A DNA stretch of 49,132 nt. Origin: a virus. The DNA lies in the IMG/VR virus record IMGVR_UViG_3300006802_013340, positions 1-49,132 of that record. One strand, written 5' to 3'. The notes beneath the pieces were generated by a model, which worked only from the letters and a program-made list of their open reading frames with translations, made no database searches and had not been told where the DNA came from. This document shows, piece by piece, positions 22,981-30,008 of the stretch; position 1 is the first letter of the stretch, and each line of letters begins with the position of its first letter. Both the position numbers and the translations under genes were made by a program.

Positions 22981-24331
22981 CGCACAAGTAAGTACGACTG
23001 GCGACTTAATCCAAAACAATGCTTGGACTGGTTGTTGGACACCCACTGCCGATGGCTTTTGGGGTGGGACTTCTGGTGGACCGTGTCCTGGCATTAGTAA
23101 TCATGGGTATGCTAATAGTAATCAAATCATCTTTAGTTATCAACAGCAAACGATAAGTCAGACTACTGCTCTTGCAAACGCGCTGCCTAACTCTGGTACT
23201 GGTTTACAAGTGAATGGTTATAACTGGCACTGGCATGTAAAGAACTCAAACATCAATGATGGACAACCCGGTAGTTATGATAGTACCGCTTACGTTACTG
23301 TTGACTTGTTAAGTGCTTCAGGCTCCATCCTTGAATCTGACAAGTATGATTATGGTTACAGAATATCTGATTGGATCAATCCAAGTGGTACAAGGACATA
23401 TACAAATCCATATAGTTTAGCATCAGCCGATTCAATTCGATTGAGCTTGACTGGTAAAGATGATGGGTTCTGGGCAGGTTACTGGGGTCCAGAGTTCATG
23501 CACGTTACATTGTCAGTTAATTACTCAGTGGATCCATGTTATGACAATCCATTTTATTCACCTACATGTCCAGGGTTTGCAGAAGCTTTGGCAAAACTAA
23601 CGGCTTCAGCGACATCACCCATAGAAGAAACAACAGGAGTGCCTGAAGTCGTATCATATGGTAATAACAACACCTCAAGTGCACCGACTGAAGAACCTAC
23701 TGTAGCAACTACTCCAACCGTTGATGCTGGTGGCATTGAAGTCTCCACTACTGGAGAGCTATCGATCCCAGGAGATACACCAAAGGAAAAGAAAGAAGTC
23801 GTAGTAGAGGAAAAAGAAAAGACACGGCCTGCAGTTGACTATAGCTTGATCTCTGCTGTGGTACGACAAGCGACTGACTTGACAAACGTGATGAGTGTGG
23901 TAAACCAAAGCATCATGCAGTCAACCACATCTCAGTTCGTAAGTGAATCCTCATCTACTGGTATAGAAGAAGTCCTGACGACAGAGGTTGTACAACAGTC
24001 AACATCACAGGAATCTCCAGTCACGAGTGTGATGATGAGTCAAGACACGAGTTCAGAGCCTGCTCAAGCTGAGACCACTACGACTCAGCAGCAACCTCAG
24101 CAACAAGCGAAGAAGCAACCAAACGAAGCTGCAGCCGGAGGTGTGAGCATGGATGCTTTCGCAAAGGCACCAGCAGGGTTCAGTGCATATCAGACGTCGA
24201 TGGCTGACGCAGCGTTCTATGAACCAAAAGAGATTTATAAAGGTCAAGTCAATGTGGATAATCGTAAAGCATTGAGAGGACTTGGCTCAGACCGATTACA
24301 TCAGGAGATGGTAAGACAGCAGTATCGATAA
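22916..24331 (+). CDS. exported protein with beta-rich domain and low-complexity linker
   Basis: 471 aa from ATG at 22916, inside the end of the previous gene (65-bp overlap). Signal peptide MQAIKRSLLALVLLLCSASYS. Residues about 25-215 are rich in Gly, Trp and Tyr (WTGCWTPTADGFWGGTSGGP; FWAGYWGPEFMHVTLSVNYS), suggesting a beta-sandwich. A Ser/Thr/Gln linker (to about 410) leads to a conserved-looking tail (FAKAPAGFSAYQTSM ... GLGSDRLHQEMVRQQYR). I know similar proteins only as unnamed ones in T4-like marine phages. A role at the cell surface or in the virion is likely. Confidence 0.7.
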   Translation: MQAIKRSLLALVLLLCSASYSNAQVSTTGDLIQNNAWTGCWTPTADGFWGGTSGGPCPGISNHGYANSNQIIFSYQQQTISQTTALANALPNSGTGLQVNGYNWHWHVKNSNINDGQPGSYDSTAYVTVDLLSASGSILESDKYDYGYRISDWINPSGTRTYTNPYSLASADSIRLSLTGKDDGFWAGYWGPEFMHVTLSVNYSVDPCYDNPFYSPTCPGFAEALAKLTASATSPIEETTGVPEVVSYGNNNTSSAPTEEPTVATTPTVDAGGIEVSTTGELSIPGDTPKEKKEVVVEEKEKTRPAVDYSLISAVVRQATDLTNVMSVVNQSIMQSTTSQFVSESSSTGIEEVLTTEVVQQSTSQESPVTSVMMSQDTSSEPAQAETTTTQQQPQQQAKKQPNEAAAGGVSMDAFAKAPAGFSAYQTSMADAAFYEPKEIYKGQVNVDNRKALRGLGSDRLHQEMVRQQYR

Positions 24332-24341
24332 GGAGGGTTCA

Positions 24342-24461
24342 ATGAGCTGGTTCAAACATAGACCTAGACCGAAAGATGGAGTGGCGCATCCTCCAAAGAA
24401 GAATACGCCGATCCAAAGACAGTTAAGAGAACAAGATAAACCAAAAGAGAAAAAAAAATAA
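24342..24461 (+). CDS. 39-aa basic protein
   Basis: Starts MSWFKHRPRPKDG after AAGGAGGGTTCA; Lys, Arg and Pro-rich, ending KEKKK. The stop overlaps the next ATG (TAATGG). Function unknown. Good ribosome-binding site and coupling on both sides support it. Confidence 0.6.
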   Translation: MSWFKHRPRPKDGVAHPPKKNTPIQRQLREQDKPKEKKK

Positions 24462-24601
24462 TGGTTACGACAGCATTTGTAGCAGGCTTTTTTACTGCAC
24501 TAGGTTTTTGGACCGCTGGCAAACTTACTGATAAAGTTGATGCGGCAATGGAACCACCCGCAATAGAACAAAAAATAGAGGCAGAAGAAAATGGCAAGTA
24601 A
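24461..24601 (+). CDS. 46-aa small membrane protein
   Basis: One hydrophobic segment (residues about 2-20: VTTAFVAGFFTALGFWTAG) with an acidic C-terminal tail. ATG overlaps the previous stop by one base and its end overlaps the next gene by 11 bp. Part of the membrane-protein run before the endolysin. Confidence 0.55.
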   Translation: MVTTAFVAGFFTALGFWTAGKLTDKVDAAMEPPAIEQKIEAEENGK

Positions 24602-25151
24602 AGACTTAGGCGAAGGAATCGAGAACTTTGAAGAGGAAGTAGAAAACCTCAAGAACAAAGAGTTTCGTCTATTTGGCATTAAGATGACTGCGATGACGAT
24701 AAGCGCAGCGTTTGCGATCATATCAGCTGGTCTCGGCTCGCTGTATGGAGCATTTGAGGTATACAAGGACTATATGTCCATGAAAGAGGCTATATCGACC
24801 TATGTGGCACCAGACCTCTCAGCTATCAATGAAAAGATGGCAGTGCTAGAAAAAGAGATGCAGTCTACTGCAAAAGAGGTAAATACAATAAAGAATGCAG
24901 TGAATGAGTCTGCTCAGTATACAGCTGATATTAAGAATGACCTGAAGAGTGACATCAGAAGGATTGAAAAGGTAGTAGAAGGAGTAGAAAGATCTTCGAA
25001 AGAGCAGCAACGTCAGGTTGATGCTGACTTGAAGGTAGCAAGGAACGAGATGCGTGACTTGCAAAAACAAGTTGATAATGATCTAAAGGAGGTTCGTAAA
25101 GAGCTAGAGAATAAAATTAAGGAGGCTTTGGATAATCCATTAGCCAATTAA
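24591..25151 (+). CDS. membrane-anchored coiled-coil protein
   Basis: 186 aa. An acidic N-terminus (1-25), one transmembrane segment (about 33-57: MTAMTISAAFAIISAGLGSL), then a long heptad-patterned coiled coil (75-180) rich in Lys and Glu. A membrane anchor plus extended periplasmic helix is the layout of inner-membrane spanins. With the endolysin nearby a lysis role is possible, but the size and lack of Pro-rich partner make it uncertain. Confidence 0.65.
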   Translation: MASKDLGEGIENFEEEVENLKNKEFRLFGIKMTAMTISAAFAIISAGLGSLYGAFEVYKDYMSMKEAISTYVAPDLSAINEKMAVLEKEMQSTAKEVNTIKNAVNESAQYTADIKNDLKSDIRRIEKVVEGVERSSKEQQRQVDADLKVARNEMRDLQKQVDNDLKEVRKELENKIKEALDNPLAN

Positions 25152-25160
25152 GGAGGAACT

Positions 25161-25415
25161 ATGGACGATCGTAAGAGCGTAAGATGGCTCGGATTATTGA
25201 TTTTTGTCCCTATTATCTTCGCTATGTTTGGTGGCGATCGTTATCGTTACCCTTGTCAGGACCCTGAAAATTGGTCCCTCGGAGAATGTCAGAAGCCTCA
25301 GTGCCTGAGCGATGGCACATGTCCAGATCAACTCGTCGGTAAACCAAAAGCCATGGCGAGTGTATCACCTGTAACACCCACATTACCAAAACCTGAAGTA
25401 GGAGTTTGTAAATGA
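25161..25415 (+). CDS. 84-aa exported/anchored Cys-rich protein
   Basis: Starts MDDRKSVRWLGLLIFVPII with AAGGAGG upstream: a signal anchor, then CQDPENWSLGECQKPQC and GTCPDQL with paired Cys (five before the C-terminal one), then a Pro-rich tail. The Cys pattern recurs in small proteins of T4-like marine phages beside lysis genes. Possible outer-membrane or periplasmic partner in lysis; function not established. Confidence 0.65.
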   Translation: MDDRKSVRWLGLLIFVPIIFAMFGGDRYRYPCQDPENWSLGECQKPQCLSDGTCPDQLVGKPKAMASVSPVTPTLPKPEVGVCK

Positions 25416-25846
25416 AACTTGAAAACCCATTTAAGAAAGACCCTAACGCTCCAAAGGAAGAGAAGTTCCTCTATACTGAAGAGCAGTTGATGGCTCGTTT
25501 GAAGTTTGTAGTTGGTATCTGTTTGGCTTTCACTTTGTTTGGCATCGTGTTTGTCGTCTTATACTCTCTCGTCTTCGTCACTCAACCGATGAATGCTATT
25601 TCTCCGGTCGATCAAAAGTTCTTTGAACTGATTGTCCCTATCGCAACGTTCTTGACTGGTACCTTATCAGGTATAATGCTAGCTGATAGGACTCCAAACG
25701 GGCAACCGCAACCGCCTAAGCCTGCAGCTCCGACAGCTCCTACGTTGTCAGCTCCTGCCCCTGCCCCTGCGCCTGTGGCACCTAAGCCTCCGATGGTTTC
25801 TGTACCACCAAAAGTCGCCGTACCACCAGCCCCATTGAAGGAGTAA
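25412..25846 (+). CDS. two-TM protein, holin candidate
   Basis: 144 aa. Two strong hydrophobic segments (about 30-55 and 70-92), a charged N-terminus, and a Pro/Ala-rich C-terminal tail (APAPAPAPVAPKPP). It overlaps the previous gene by 4 bp and lies 2 nt before the endolysin. Position and topology suit a holin or pore-forming lysis protein, though the family is not recognised and the Pro-rich tail is unusual for one. Confidence 0.5.
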   Translation: MKLENPFKKDPNAPKEEKFLYTEEQLMARLKFVVGICLAFTLFGIVFVVLYSLVFVTQPMNAISPVDQKFFELIVPIATFLTGTLSGIMLADRTPNGQPQPPKPAAPTAPTLSAPAPAPAPVAPKPPMVSVPPKVAVPPAPLKE

Positions 25847-25848
25847 AT

Positions 25849-26475
25849 ATGAGTTTTGAATTTGATTTTTCCGCAGAGAAACTAGGTCACATCATCCCTA
25901 ATGCCGCTTATGGCGTAGAGGTGTGGCATGCAGAACTGAGTGAACTGTTGCCTGTCTTTGAGATCACTTCGGTCGCACGTGTTGCTGCTTTTGTGGCTCA
26001 AACTGCACACGAGTCAGGTGGATATAGAGCGCTAGCTGAGAACCTAAACTATTCAGGCGATTCTCTATGTAAAGTTTGGCCTAAGCACTTTAACGCAGAC
26101 AACAAGGACGAGTATCATCGTAACCCTGAGAAGATCGCGAATCGTGCCTATCGTAACCGCATGGGCAACGGCGATGAGGACACCGGTGATGGATGGAACT
26201 ATCGTGGTCGTGGACTTATCCAGTTGACTGGTAAAAACAACTATAGTAAGTTTGCTGAGTATGCTGAGATCGCGGTTGAAGATGCACCTGGTTACATCGA
26301 GACTCCGCGTGGTGCAGTGCACTCTGCTTGCTGGTTCTGGTACGCCAATGACTTGAATACATTTGCTGATGCAGGTGACTTCGTTGGGATGACTAAGCGT
26401 ATCAATGGCGGTACGATCGGCCTTGAAGATCGTATCAAGCACTATAACGAAGCAGTGGAGGTATTCTCAGGATGA
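25849..26475 (+). CDS. endolysin, glycoside hydrolase family 19
   Basis: 208 aa single-domain chitinase-class-I-like muramidase. The catalytic Glu is in QTAHESGGYRALAENLNYS; DGWNYRGRGLIQLTGKNNY is the family signature; AYRNRMGNGDEDTGD and the CWFWYANDLN helix complete the core. In phages this fold cuts peptidoglycan glycan strands at lysis. No signal peptide, so it needs a holin. AAGGAG before the ATG. Confidence 0.92.
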   Translation: MSFEFDFSAEKLGHIIPNAAYGVEVWHAELSELLPVFEITSVARVAAFVAQTAHESGGYRALAENLNYSGDSLCKVWPKHFNADNKDEYHRNPEKIANRAYRNRMGNGDEDTGDGWNYRGRGLIQLTGKNNYSKFAEYAEIAVEDAPGYIETPRGAVHSACWFWYANDLNTFADAGDFVGMTKRINGGTIGLEDRIKHYNEAVEVFSG

Positions 26476-26705
26476 AGTACTTACTCGCAATCTTCCTCTC
26501 ATTCGGGTTGATCGCTCCTACGTATGCAAGCTCTAAGCCTGCGCCGAAGGTCGACTGCTCGGTAAAGAAGAACCAAAAGAAGCTTGAATGCAAAGAAGCT
26601 CCTAAGTCCGACGTCAAGGTTGAAGTAAAAAAACCGAAGAAAGTCGATCGCCAAGCTCCATCATCAGTAAAGAAGAAAGCTGAGGAGAAAACCAAGGAGA
26701 AGTAA
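26472..26705 (+). CDS. 77-aa exported basic protein
   Basis: Signal peptide (MKYLLAIFLSFGLIAPTYAS) then a short lysine-rich mature part with two Cys (VDCSVKK ... KLECKEA). Overlaps the endolysin by 4 bp and the next gene by 1 bp. Could be a small periplasmic lysis accessory; unknown. Confidence 0.6.
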   Translation: MKYLLAIFLSFGLIAPTYASSKPAPKVDCSVKKNQKKLECKEAPKSDVKVEVKKPKKVDRQAPSSVKKKAEEKTKEK

Positions 26706-27172
26706 TGATAGACCCCGTAACTGCATTTGCAGCAGCGAGTGCAGCTTTTAAGGGGGTACAGACCTTAGTAAATCATGGTCGTGAAATAGAAGATGTATTT
26801 GGACAGTTAGCTAAATGGGCCGAAGCTGTCTCTGACCTACAAGAATGGATGGGACAGAAGTCTAAGCCCTCTATCTTTAAGAAGCTAACTTTTCGAGATG
26901 ATACCAAAGCAGCGCTAGAGACTGTCATGTACCGTCAAAAGCTAGCTGCGATGGAAAAAGAGATCCGCGAAATGTTCCAGTGGTATGGACCACCAGGAGC
27001 ATATGAGGAGTTCATAAAAGAAAGGCGTCTTATCAAAGCCCGTAGAGAGAAAATGATCTACGAACAGATAAGACGCCGAAAGGCTTTTGTAGAATATAGT
27101 CTAGCGTTTGGTCTGGTTGCTGCGACGCTTGGCGGAATCGCTTGGATCTTCGCTGTCATCCTGACCATTTAA
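26705..27172 (+). CDS. 155-aa membrane protein of the lysis region
   Basis: Begins MIDPVTAFAAASAAFKGVQT, a start I associate with conserved unnamed proteins of T4-like marine phages. Long amphipathic helices (residues 30-125, rich in Lys, Arg and Glu), then one C-terminal transmembrane segment (about 132-155). AAGGAGAAGTA before the ATG. Its 3' 72 bp overlap the convergent gene on the other strand. Function unknown. Confidence 0.65.
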   Translation: MIDPVTAFAAASAAFKGVQTLVNHGREIEDVFGQLAKWAEAVSDLQEWMGQKSKPSIFKKLTFRDDTKAALETVMYRQKLAAMEKEIREMFQWYGPPGAYEEFIKERRLIKARREKMIYEQIRRRKAFVEYSLAFGLVAATLGGIAWIFAVILTI

Positions 27173-27442
27173 GTCATGGATGTATAACTGAATCAGCGCA
27201 TAGTGTAGAACTTTCATTAGATCCTTACGGGCATCAGACTTGGTGCCCTTTTTACCATAACGCTGTGCATACTTAAGCACATTACCAATACAAAAGCCTG
27301 TTCCATGGCCACCGTCGATGACAAATTCGGTGGCTTGGAACTTATTCACAGAATAGTGACCACTATAAGTCGAGTCAATATAACGTTTGAACTCGTTGAT
27401 ATGGATGTCCTCATCAAACTTGTAAGTGATAGGAGTAGTCAT
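27101..27442 (-). CDS. DUF3310-like protein (SaV family)
   Basis: 113 aa. The segment FCIGNVLKYAQRYGKKGTKSDARKDL then KVLHYALIQL is the core of the DUF3310 family, sometimes annotated as a nucleotide kinase without firm proof. Small acidic/basic tail at the C-terminus. Convergent with, and overlapping by 72 bp, the plus-strand membrane gene. Confidence 0.75.
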   Translation of the reverse strand: MTTPITYKFDEDIHINEFKRYIDSTYSGHYSVNKFQATEFVIDGGHGTGFCIGNVLKYAQRYGKKGTKSDARKDLMKVLHYALIQLYIHDLNGQDDSEDPSDSAKRRSNQTKR

Positions 27443-27469
27443 GTGTGGCCAGTATCCTGTGAATGATGC

Positions 27470-27760
27470 TTAGGCGAAGAAGCCAGCTGTAGTAGTAGCA
27501 ACCGTCGCACGGTTAGGCTTGAAGAAGCCAGCTGCCGTAGCAGTAGCAACCATCGCACGGCTAGGCTTGCCGATGCGATACTTTGTCACACGCTCGCCAT
27601 TGCGCAGCGTAGATTCGTTCGCATACACGCACACGCCGTTTTTACGCAGTTGGCTGATAGCCGCAGTAGGATTGGCCAAACCGAACATGCCGGTAATTTG
27701 ACGAGCGGTAACGGTAGAGCCACTGTTCAAAAAGGCTTCGAGTTTACCAAGTTTAGTCAT
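27470..27760 (-). CDS. small winged-helix-like DNA-binding protein
   Basis: 96 aa. Residues 1-65 (LGKLEAFLNSGSTVTARQIT ... ANPTAAISQLRKNGVCVYAN ... GERVTKYRIG) have the helix-turn-helix-wing pattern seen in a family common in T4-like cyanophages. The tail carries two imperfect copies of RAMVATATAAGFF-like sequence made by a 45/48-bp tandem repeat. Likely an early regulator. Read from the TGTACA-N17-TATAAT promoter with an ~80-nt leader; GGAG before the ATG. Confidence 0.7.
   Translation of the reverse strand: MTKLGKLEAFLNSGSTVTARQITGMFGLANPTAAISQLRKNGVCVYANESTLRNGERVTKYRIGKPSRAMVATATAAGFFKPNRATVATTTAGFFA
27476..27568. repeat. imperfect tandem repeat, 45 + 48 bp
   Basis: Unit 1 27476-27520, unit 2 27521-27568, differing by a 3-bp length change and a few substitutions. 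It encodes the duplicated Ala/Thr/Phe-rich tail of the winged-helix protein. Confidence 0.8.
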
Positions 27761-27846
27761 GAAAATACTCCATAATGAAACAACCCTCCTATCAAAAGCC
27801 GCTAAGGAAACGAGGGTAGCTTTTCCTTAGCAACGCATACATGTAT

Positions 27847-27875
27847 ATTATACCCTGAAACAGGGCAAATGTACA
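27847..27875 (-). promoter_or_regulatory. early-type promoter TGTACA-17-TATAAT
   Basis: TGTACA (27870-27875), TATAAT (27847-27852), 17-bp spacer starting TTTGCCC and ending CAGGG, as before the DUF932 gene. The transcript has an ~80-nt leader before 27760 containing AAGGAAAAGCTACC ... CGAGGGT. Confidence 0.78.
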
Positions 27876-27891
27876 TGCTTATTTTCTCGCC

Positions 27892-28092
27892 TCAATCGAG
27901 ACTTTCATCCCCGATGTGATCGACCGTAGCAGTGCCATGAAGGTTGCTCTTCTGAGCACCGCGATTGGCGATAGAGTACTTTGAGCCGACAGCTGACGTA
28001 AAAGTCGTGTCATTTGGTTCGATGTACTTGTACTTCGTGATCTTGTACCCATCAGGGTGCATCTCTACTGATTCAACATAACGCTCATTCAT
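27892..28092 (-). CDS. 66-aa hypothetical protein
   Basis: Begins MNERYVESVEMHPDGYKITKY from the ATG inside the upstream stop region; longer in-frame starts would sit deep in the neighbour. Mixed charge, beta-like. No family recognised. It ends about 17 nt before the promoter of the winged-helix gene. Confidence 0.5.
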   Translation of the reverse strand: MNERYVESVEMHPDGYKITKYKYIEPNDTTFTSAVGSKYSIANRGAQKSNLHGTATVDHIGDESLD

Positions 28093-28336
28093 CGCCCCAG
28101 TCCTTTCTATCATCTTGCTCATAGTAACCAGCATAGTACGCTGCGATCTCTTCTTCGCTCATGTCACACTCCTCGATGTGAGTTGACCTGAACGAGTCTC
28201 CAGTAAAGTAGTGAGGCTGTGCTTCACGCCAATAGTATGCATCACATGCTCCACGATCATATGGACCGCCGTGTCGAGTGAACGACCACCGCTCACGAAA
28301 AGGAATTTCCATATCTGAATCAGTCATTGTAGACAT
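28085..28336 (-). CDS. 83-aa conserved phage protein
   Basis: From ATG at 28336 with GAGGA 6 nt upstream. RHGGPYDRGACDAYYWRE followed by EEEIAAYYAGYYEQ is a pattern I know from unnamed small proteins of T4-like marine phages. Acidic, soluble; function unknown. Coupled to both neighbours. Confidence 0.65.
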   Translation of the reverse strand: MSTMTDSDMEIPFRERWSFTRHGGPYDRGACDAYYWREAQPHYFTGDSFRSTHIEECDMSEEEIAAYYAGYYEQDDRKDWGDE

Positions 28337-28338
28337 TT

Positions 28339-28515
28339 TCATTCCTCATCTAACATTAGTTCTTCGGGCCACCGCACACAACGTAGTTCGTTGGCATTAA
28401 TCATACCTTCAACATCATCATCACTCATCCACTTTAAGCACATCTTTAATGCCTCGATCGGATCAAGTTCACCGCCTTCGACCATTTCCAAAACAAAGTC
28501 TGTTGATTCACGCAT
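28339..28515 (-). CDS. 58-aa conserved phage protein
   Basis: MRESTDFVLEMVEGGELDP then ALKMCLKWMSDDDVEGMI: a small all-helical acidic protein of a type frequent in T4-like cyanophages. GAGGTGAGTGAAA before the ATG; a GTG two codons earlier is possible. Function unknown. Confidence 0.65.
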   Translation of the reverse strand: MRESTDFVLEMVEGGELDPIEALKMCLKWMSDDDVEGMINANELRCVRWPEELMLDEE

Positions 28516-28684
28516 TTTCACTCACCTCAAAAACGTCAGTCAGATAATCAACGATGGTTGCATAGTCAAAAGAAGGATAATCCTCCTGGACAATAGCCAC
28601 TGCTTCATCAAAATCGATAGCGCCATCTGCGGCCATCTCTGCAAGTTCATGCAGCTTTGTATGTAGTTCAGCCATTCTGCTCAT
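28508..28684 (-). CDS. 58-aa acidic hypothetical protein
   Basis: ATG at 28684 overlaps the upstream stop by ATGA and the frame stays open to TGA at 28508. Two predicted helices (MAELHTKLHELAEMAADGAI; FDEAVAIVQEDYPSFDYATI). Resembles the next gene in size and charge. Function unknown. Confidence 0.55.
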   Translation of the reverse strand: MSRMAELHTKLHELAEMAADGAIDFDEAVAIVQEDYPSFDYATIVDYLTDVFEVSENA

Positions 28685-29001
28685 AATGAAACCTCCAAAA
28701 CTTTTGCTGGAAAATCAATCTTGCCGTCGAACTCGAGCTGACTGCGTTCGAAGTCAGTCAAGTGGTCGTCATCGACGATCGTCCACCCGAGGATGTACTC
28801 CTCACACATGGGGTTGGAGATCTCGACTTGGTCACGGACCTTGGTCAAGATCTGATCGACCTTGGCCTCGGCCCACTCATAGTCGGCGTCAAAGTCAAGG
28901 CCCTTGACCACGTACTCCGAACCGCCCTTGAGCTTCCAATAAGGCTCGTCAGGCGAACCATAGTTCTCGCAATACTGAGTGCTGATAATGAGCTTTGACA
29001 T
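28681..29001 (-). CDS. 106-aa conserved phage protein
   Basis: MSKLIISTQYCENYGSPDEPYWKLK followed by EWAEAKVDQIL and ILGWTIVDDDHLTDFERSQL. I know near relatives as unnamed proteins of T4-like marine phages. Soluble, acidic. AAAGGAGATTCAG before the ATG, and the promoter at 29031-29059 upstream. It heads a run of six small early-type genes. Confidence 0.65.
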   Translation of the reverse strand: MSKLIISTQYCENYGSPDEPYWKLKGGSEYVVKGLDFDADYEWAEAKVDQILTKVRDQVEISNPMCEEYILGWTIVDDDHLTDFERSQLEFDGKIDFPAKVLEVSL

Positions 29002-29030
29002 CTGAATCTCCTTTTTTAACCGTTAGGTAG

Positions 29031-29059
29031 ATATTACCACAAGTAAAATGATTTGTAAA
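29031..29059 (-). promoter_or_regulatory. early-type promoter TTTACA-17-TAATAT
   Basis: TTTACA (29054-29059), TAATAT (29031-29036), 17 bp apart. It shares the upstream TTAGAACTTTTAACTAA tract and downstream ATCTACCTAAC with the promoter at 3432-3460. Confidence 0.75.
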
Positions 29060-29260
29060 TTAGTTAAAAGTTCTAATTCGATCATTTTCTTTACGGCTGT
29101 AGTACTTTAGTTCTAAAGTACCATATCCTGTCACCTGTGAGTCCAGGACGCGTTTTCTACGGGCAAAGGCATCATACGCTAGCCCCGCAGAATCCTTATC
29201 CGGGCACTCCAGGATGTCCCTGGTGCCATCTGTATAAGTGACGTAAAATACGTACTTCAT
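29060..29260 (-). CDS. 66-aa hypothetical protein
   Basis: MKYVFYVTYTDGTRDILEC ... AYDAFARRKRVLDSQVTGYG. A small beta-alpha-beta-like soluble protein. The C-terminal codons run through the AGTTCTAA-containing tract that precedes the promoter at 29031. The ATG overlaps the stop of the 33-aa gene. Function unknown. Confidence 0.5.
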   Translation of the reverse strand: MKYVFYVTYTDGTRDILECPDKDSAGLAYDAFARRKRVLDSQVTGYGTLELKYYSRKENDRIRTFN

Positions 29261-29358
29261 AGGTAGAAGGCAAAATATAGGCCAAAAGGTATACCGATGG
29301 CAAGGGCCAGGACCAGGGCCCCGGCGAGGTCGTTTAGGAAAGTGTTTTTGTTTAGCAT
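29257..29358 (-). CDS. 33-aa small membrane protein, probably leaderless
   Basis: ATG at 29358 encodes a hydrophobic protein (AGALVLALAIGIPFGLYFAF) with a short polar start. The -10 TAATAT ends 7 nt before the ATG and there is no Shine-Dalgarno, so the message would begin at or next to the start codon. The stop overlaps the next ATG (CTATGAAG). Confidence 0.45.
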   Translation of the reverse strand: MLNKNTFLNDLAGALVLALAIGIPFGLYFAFYL

Positions 29359-29365
29359 GGGGTAG

Positions 29366-29394
29366 ATATTACTACGACCCACTGCATTTGTACA
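29366..29394 (-). promoter_or_regulatory. early-type promoter TGTACA-17-TAATAT
   Basis: TGTACA (29389-29394), TAATAT (29366-29371), 17-bp spacer; ATCTACC after the -10 as in the other promoters. Reads straight into the 33-aa gene. Confidence 0.72.
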
Positions 29395-29416
29395 TGTAGT
29401 GCTATAGTACTACACT

Positions 29417-29437
29417 AAAACGGTAGACTATTCTACC
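29417..29437 (-). terminator. Rho-independent-like terminator
   Basis: GGTAGA, 4-nt loop, TCTACC, then GTTTTAG. The stop codon of the AspH-like gene at 29428 lies in the loop. Short stem, so moderate strength. It separates the uvsX-to-thyX operon from the small early genes. Confidence 0.5.
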
Positions 29438-29997
29438 TGCCCCTGGTCAGGTAAGAGGTTTGGTCCAACGTACTTATTGAACTCTTCAAGTGAAAGTTGC
29501 GCGTTGCACAACGCTTCATAGATCTGTTGCATGCTTGGACCGAGCTTCTCCATCCCGCCGATGAATACACCTAATCGTTCCTTCTTGAGGTCCCATACAC
29601 GGTGCTTGACTTGATGGTTGAACAAGTACCAGTGATTCTTCTCAAGAGCGAAAGGAAAGATCTCATCCTTAAATAAGAACTCAGTAGGATGGTTCTCAGT
29701 GAAGACACAACAGATGCTATACTGTCGATTGACGTCTGTATGCCAATTTTCTGCACCCGGAGGAAAGATCCTCTGTAGCTGAAGTTCACGAAAGTTTACT
29801 TTAAACCGAGGAAGGTTGAGTTCTACTTGGATCTTATACGCATCAGTGGCTCTTTCAGGATAGTCAACTAGAGCTCCATACGTAGAGATGCCAGGATGAT
29901 AGCCAAACTGCATCTTATAGAGATGCTCATTGTCTTGCAACCTCTTGATAAATTCATCTGCGAGATGCTGCCTCATGGGTGGCCATGGCAGCTTCAT
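29428..29997 (-). CDS. AspH-like 2OG-Fe(II) dioxygenase
   Basis: 189 aa from ATG at 29997, chosen for AGGTG 8 nt upstream; longer starts run into thyX. Iron ligands H86-x-D88 (ENWHTDVNRQY), distal His in NHQVKHRVW (H132) and R141 (KERLGVFIG). Same fold as the lipid-cluster AspH-like genes, but placed at the end of the uvsX-gp41-grx-thyX operon. Might modify a protein, a nucleotide or a lipid; unknown. Confidence 0.65.
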   Translation of the reverse strand: MKLPWPPMRQHLADEFIKRLQDNEHLYKMQFGYHPGISTYGALVDYPERATDAYKIQVELNLPRFKVNFRELQLQRIFPPGAENWHTDVNRQYSICCVFTENHPTEFLFKDEIFPFALEKNHWYLFNHQVKHRVWDLKKERLGVFIGGMEKLGPSMQQIYEALCNAQLSLEEFNKYVGPNLLPDQGQVE

Positions 29998-30008
29998 TGG
30001 TGTTACAC

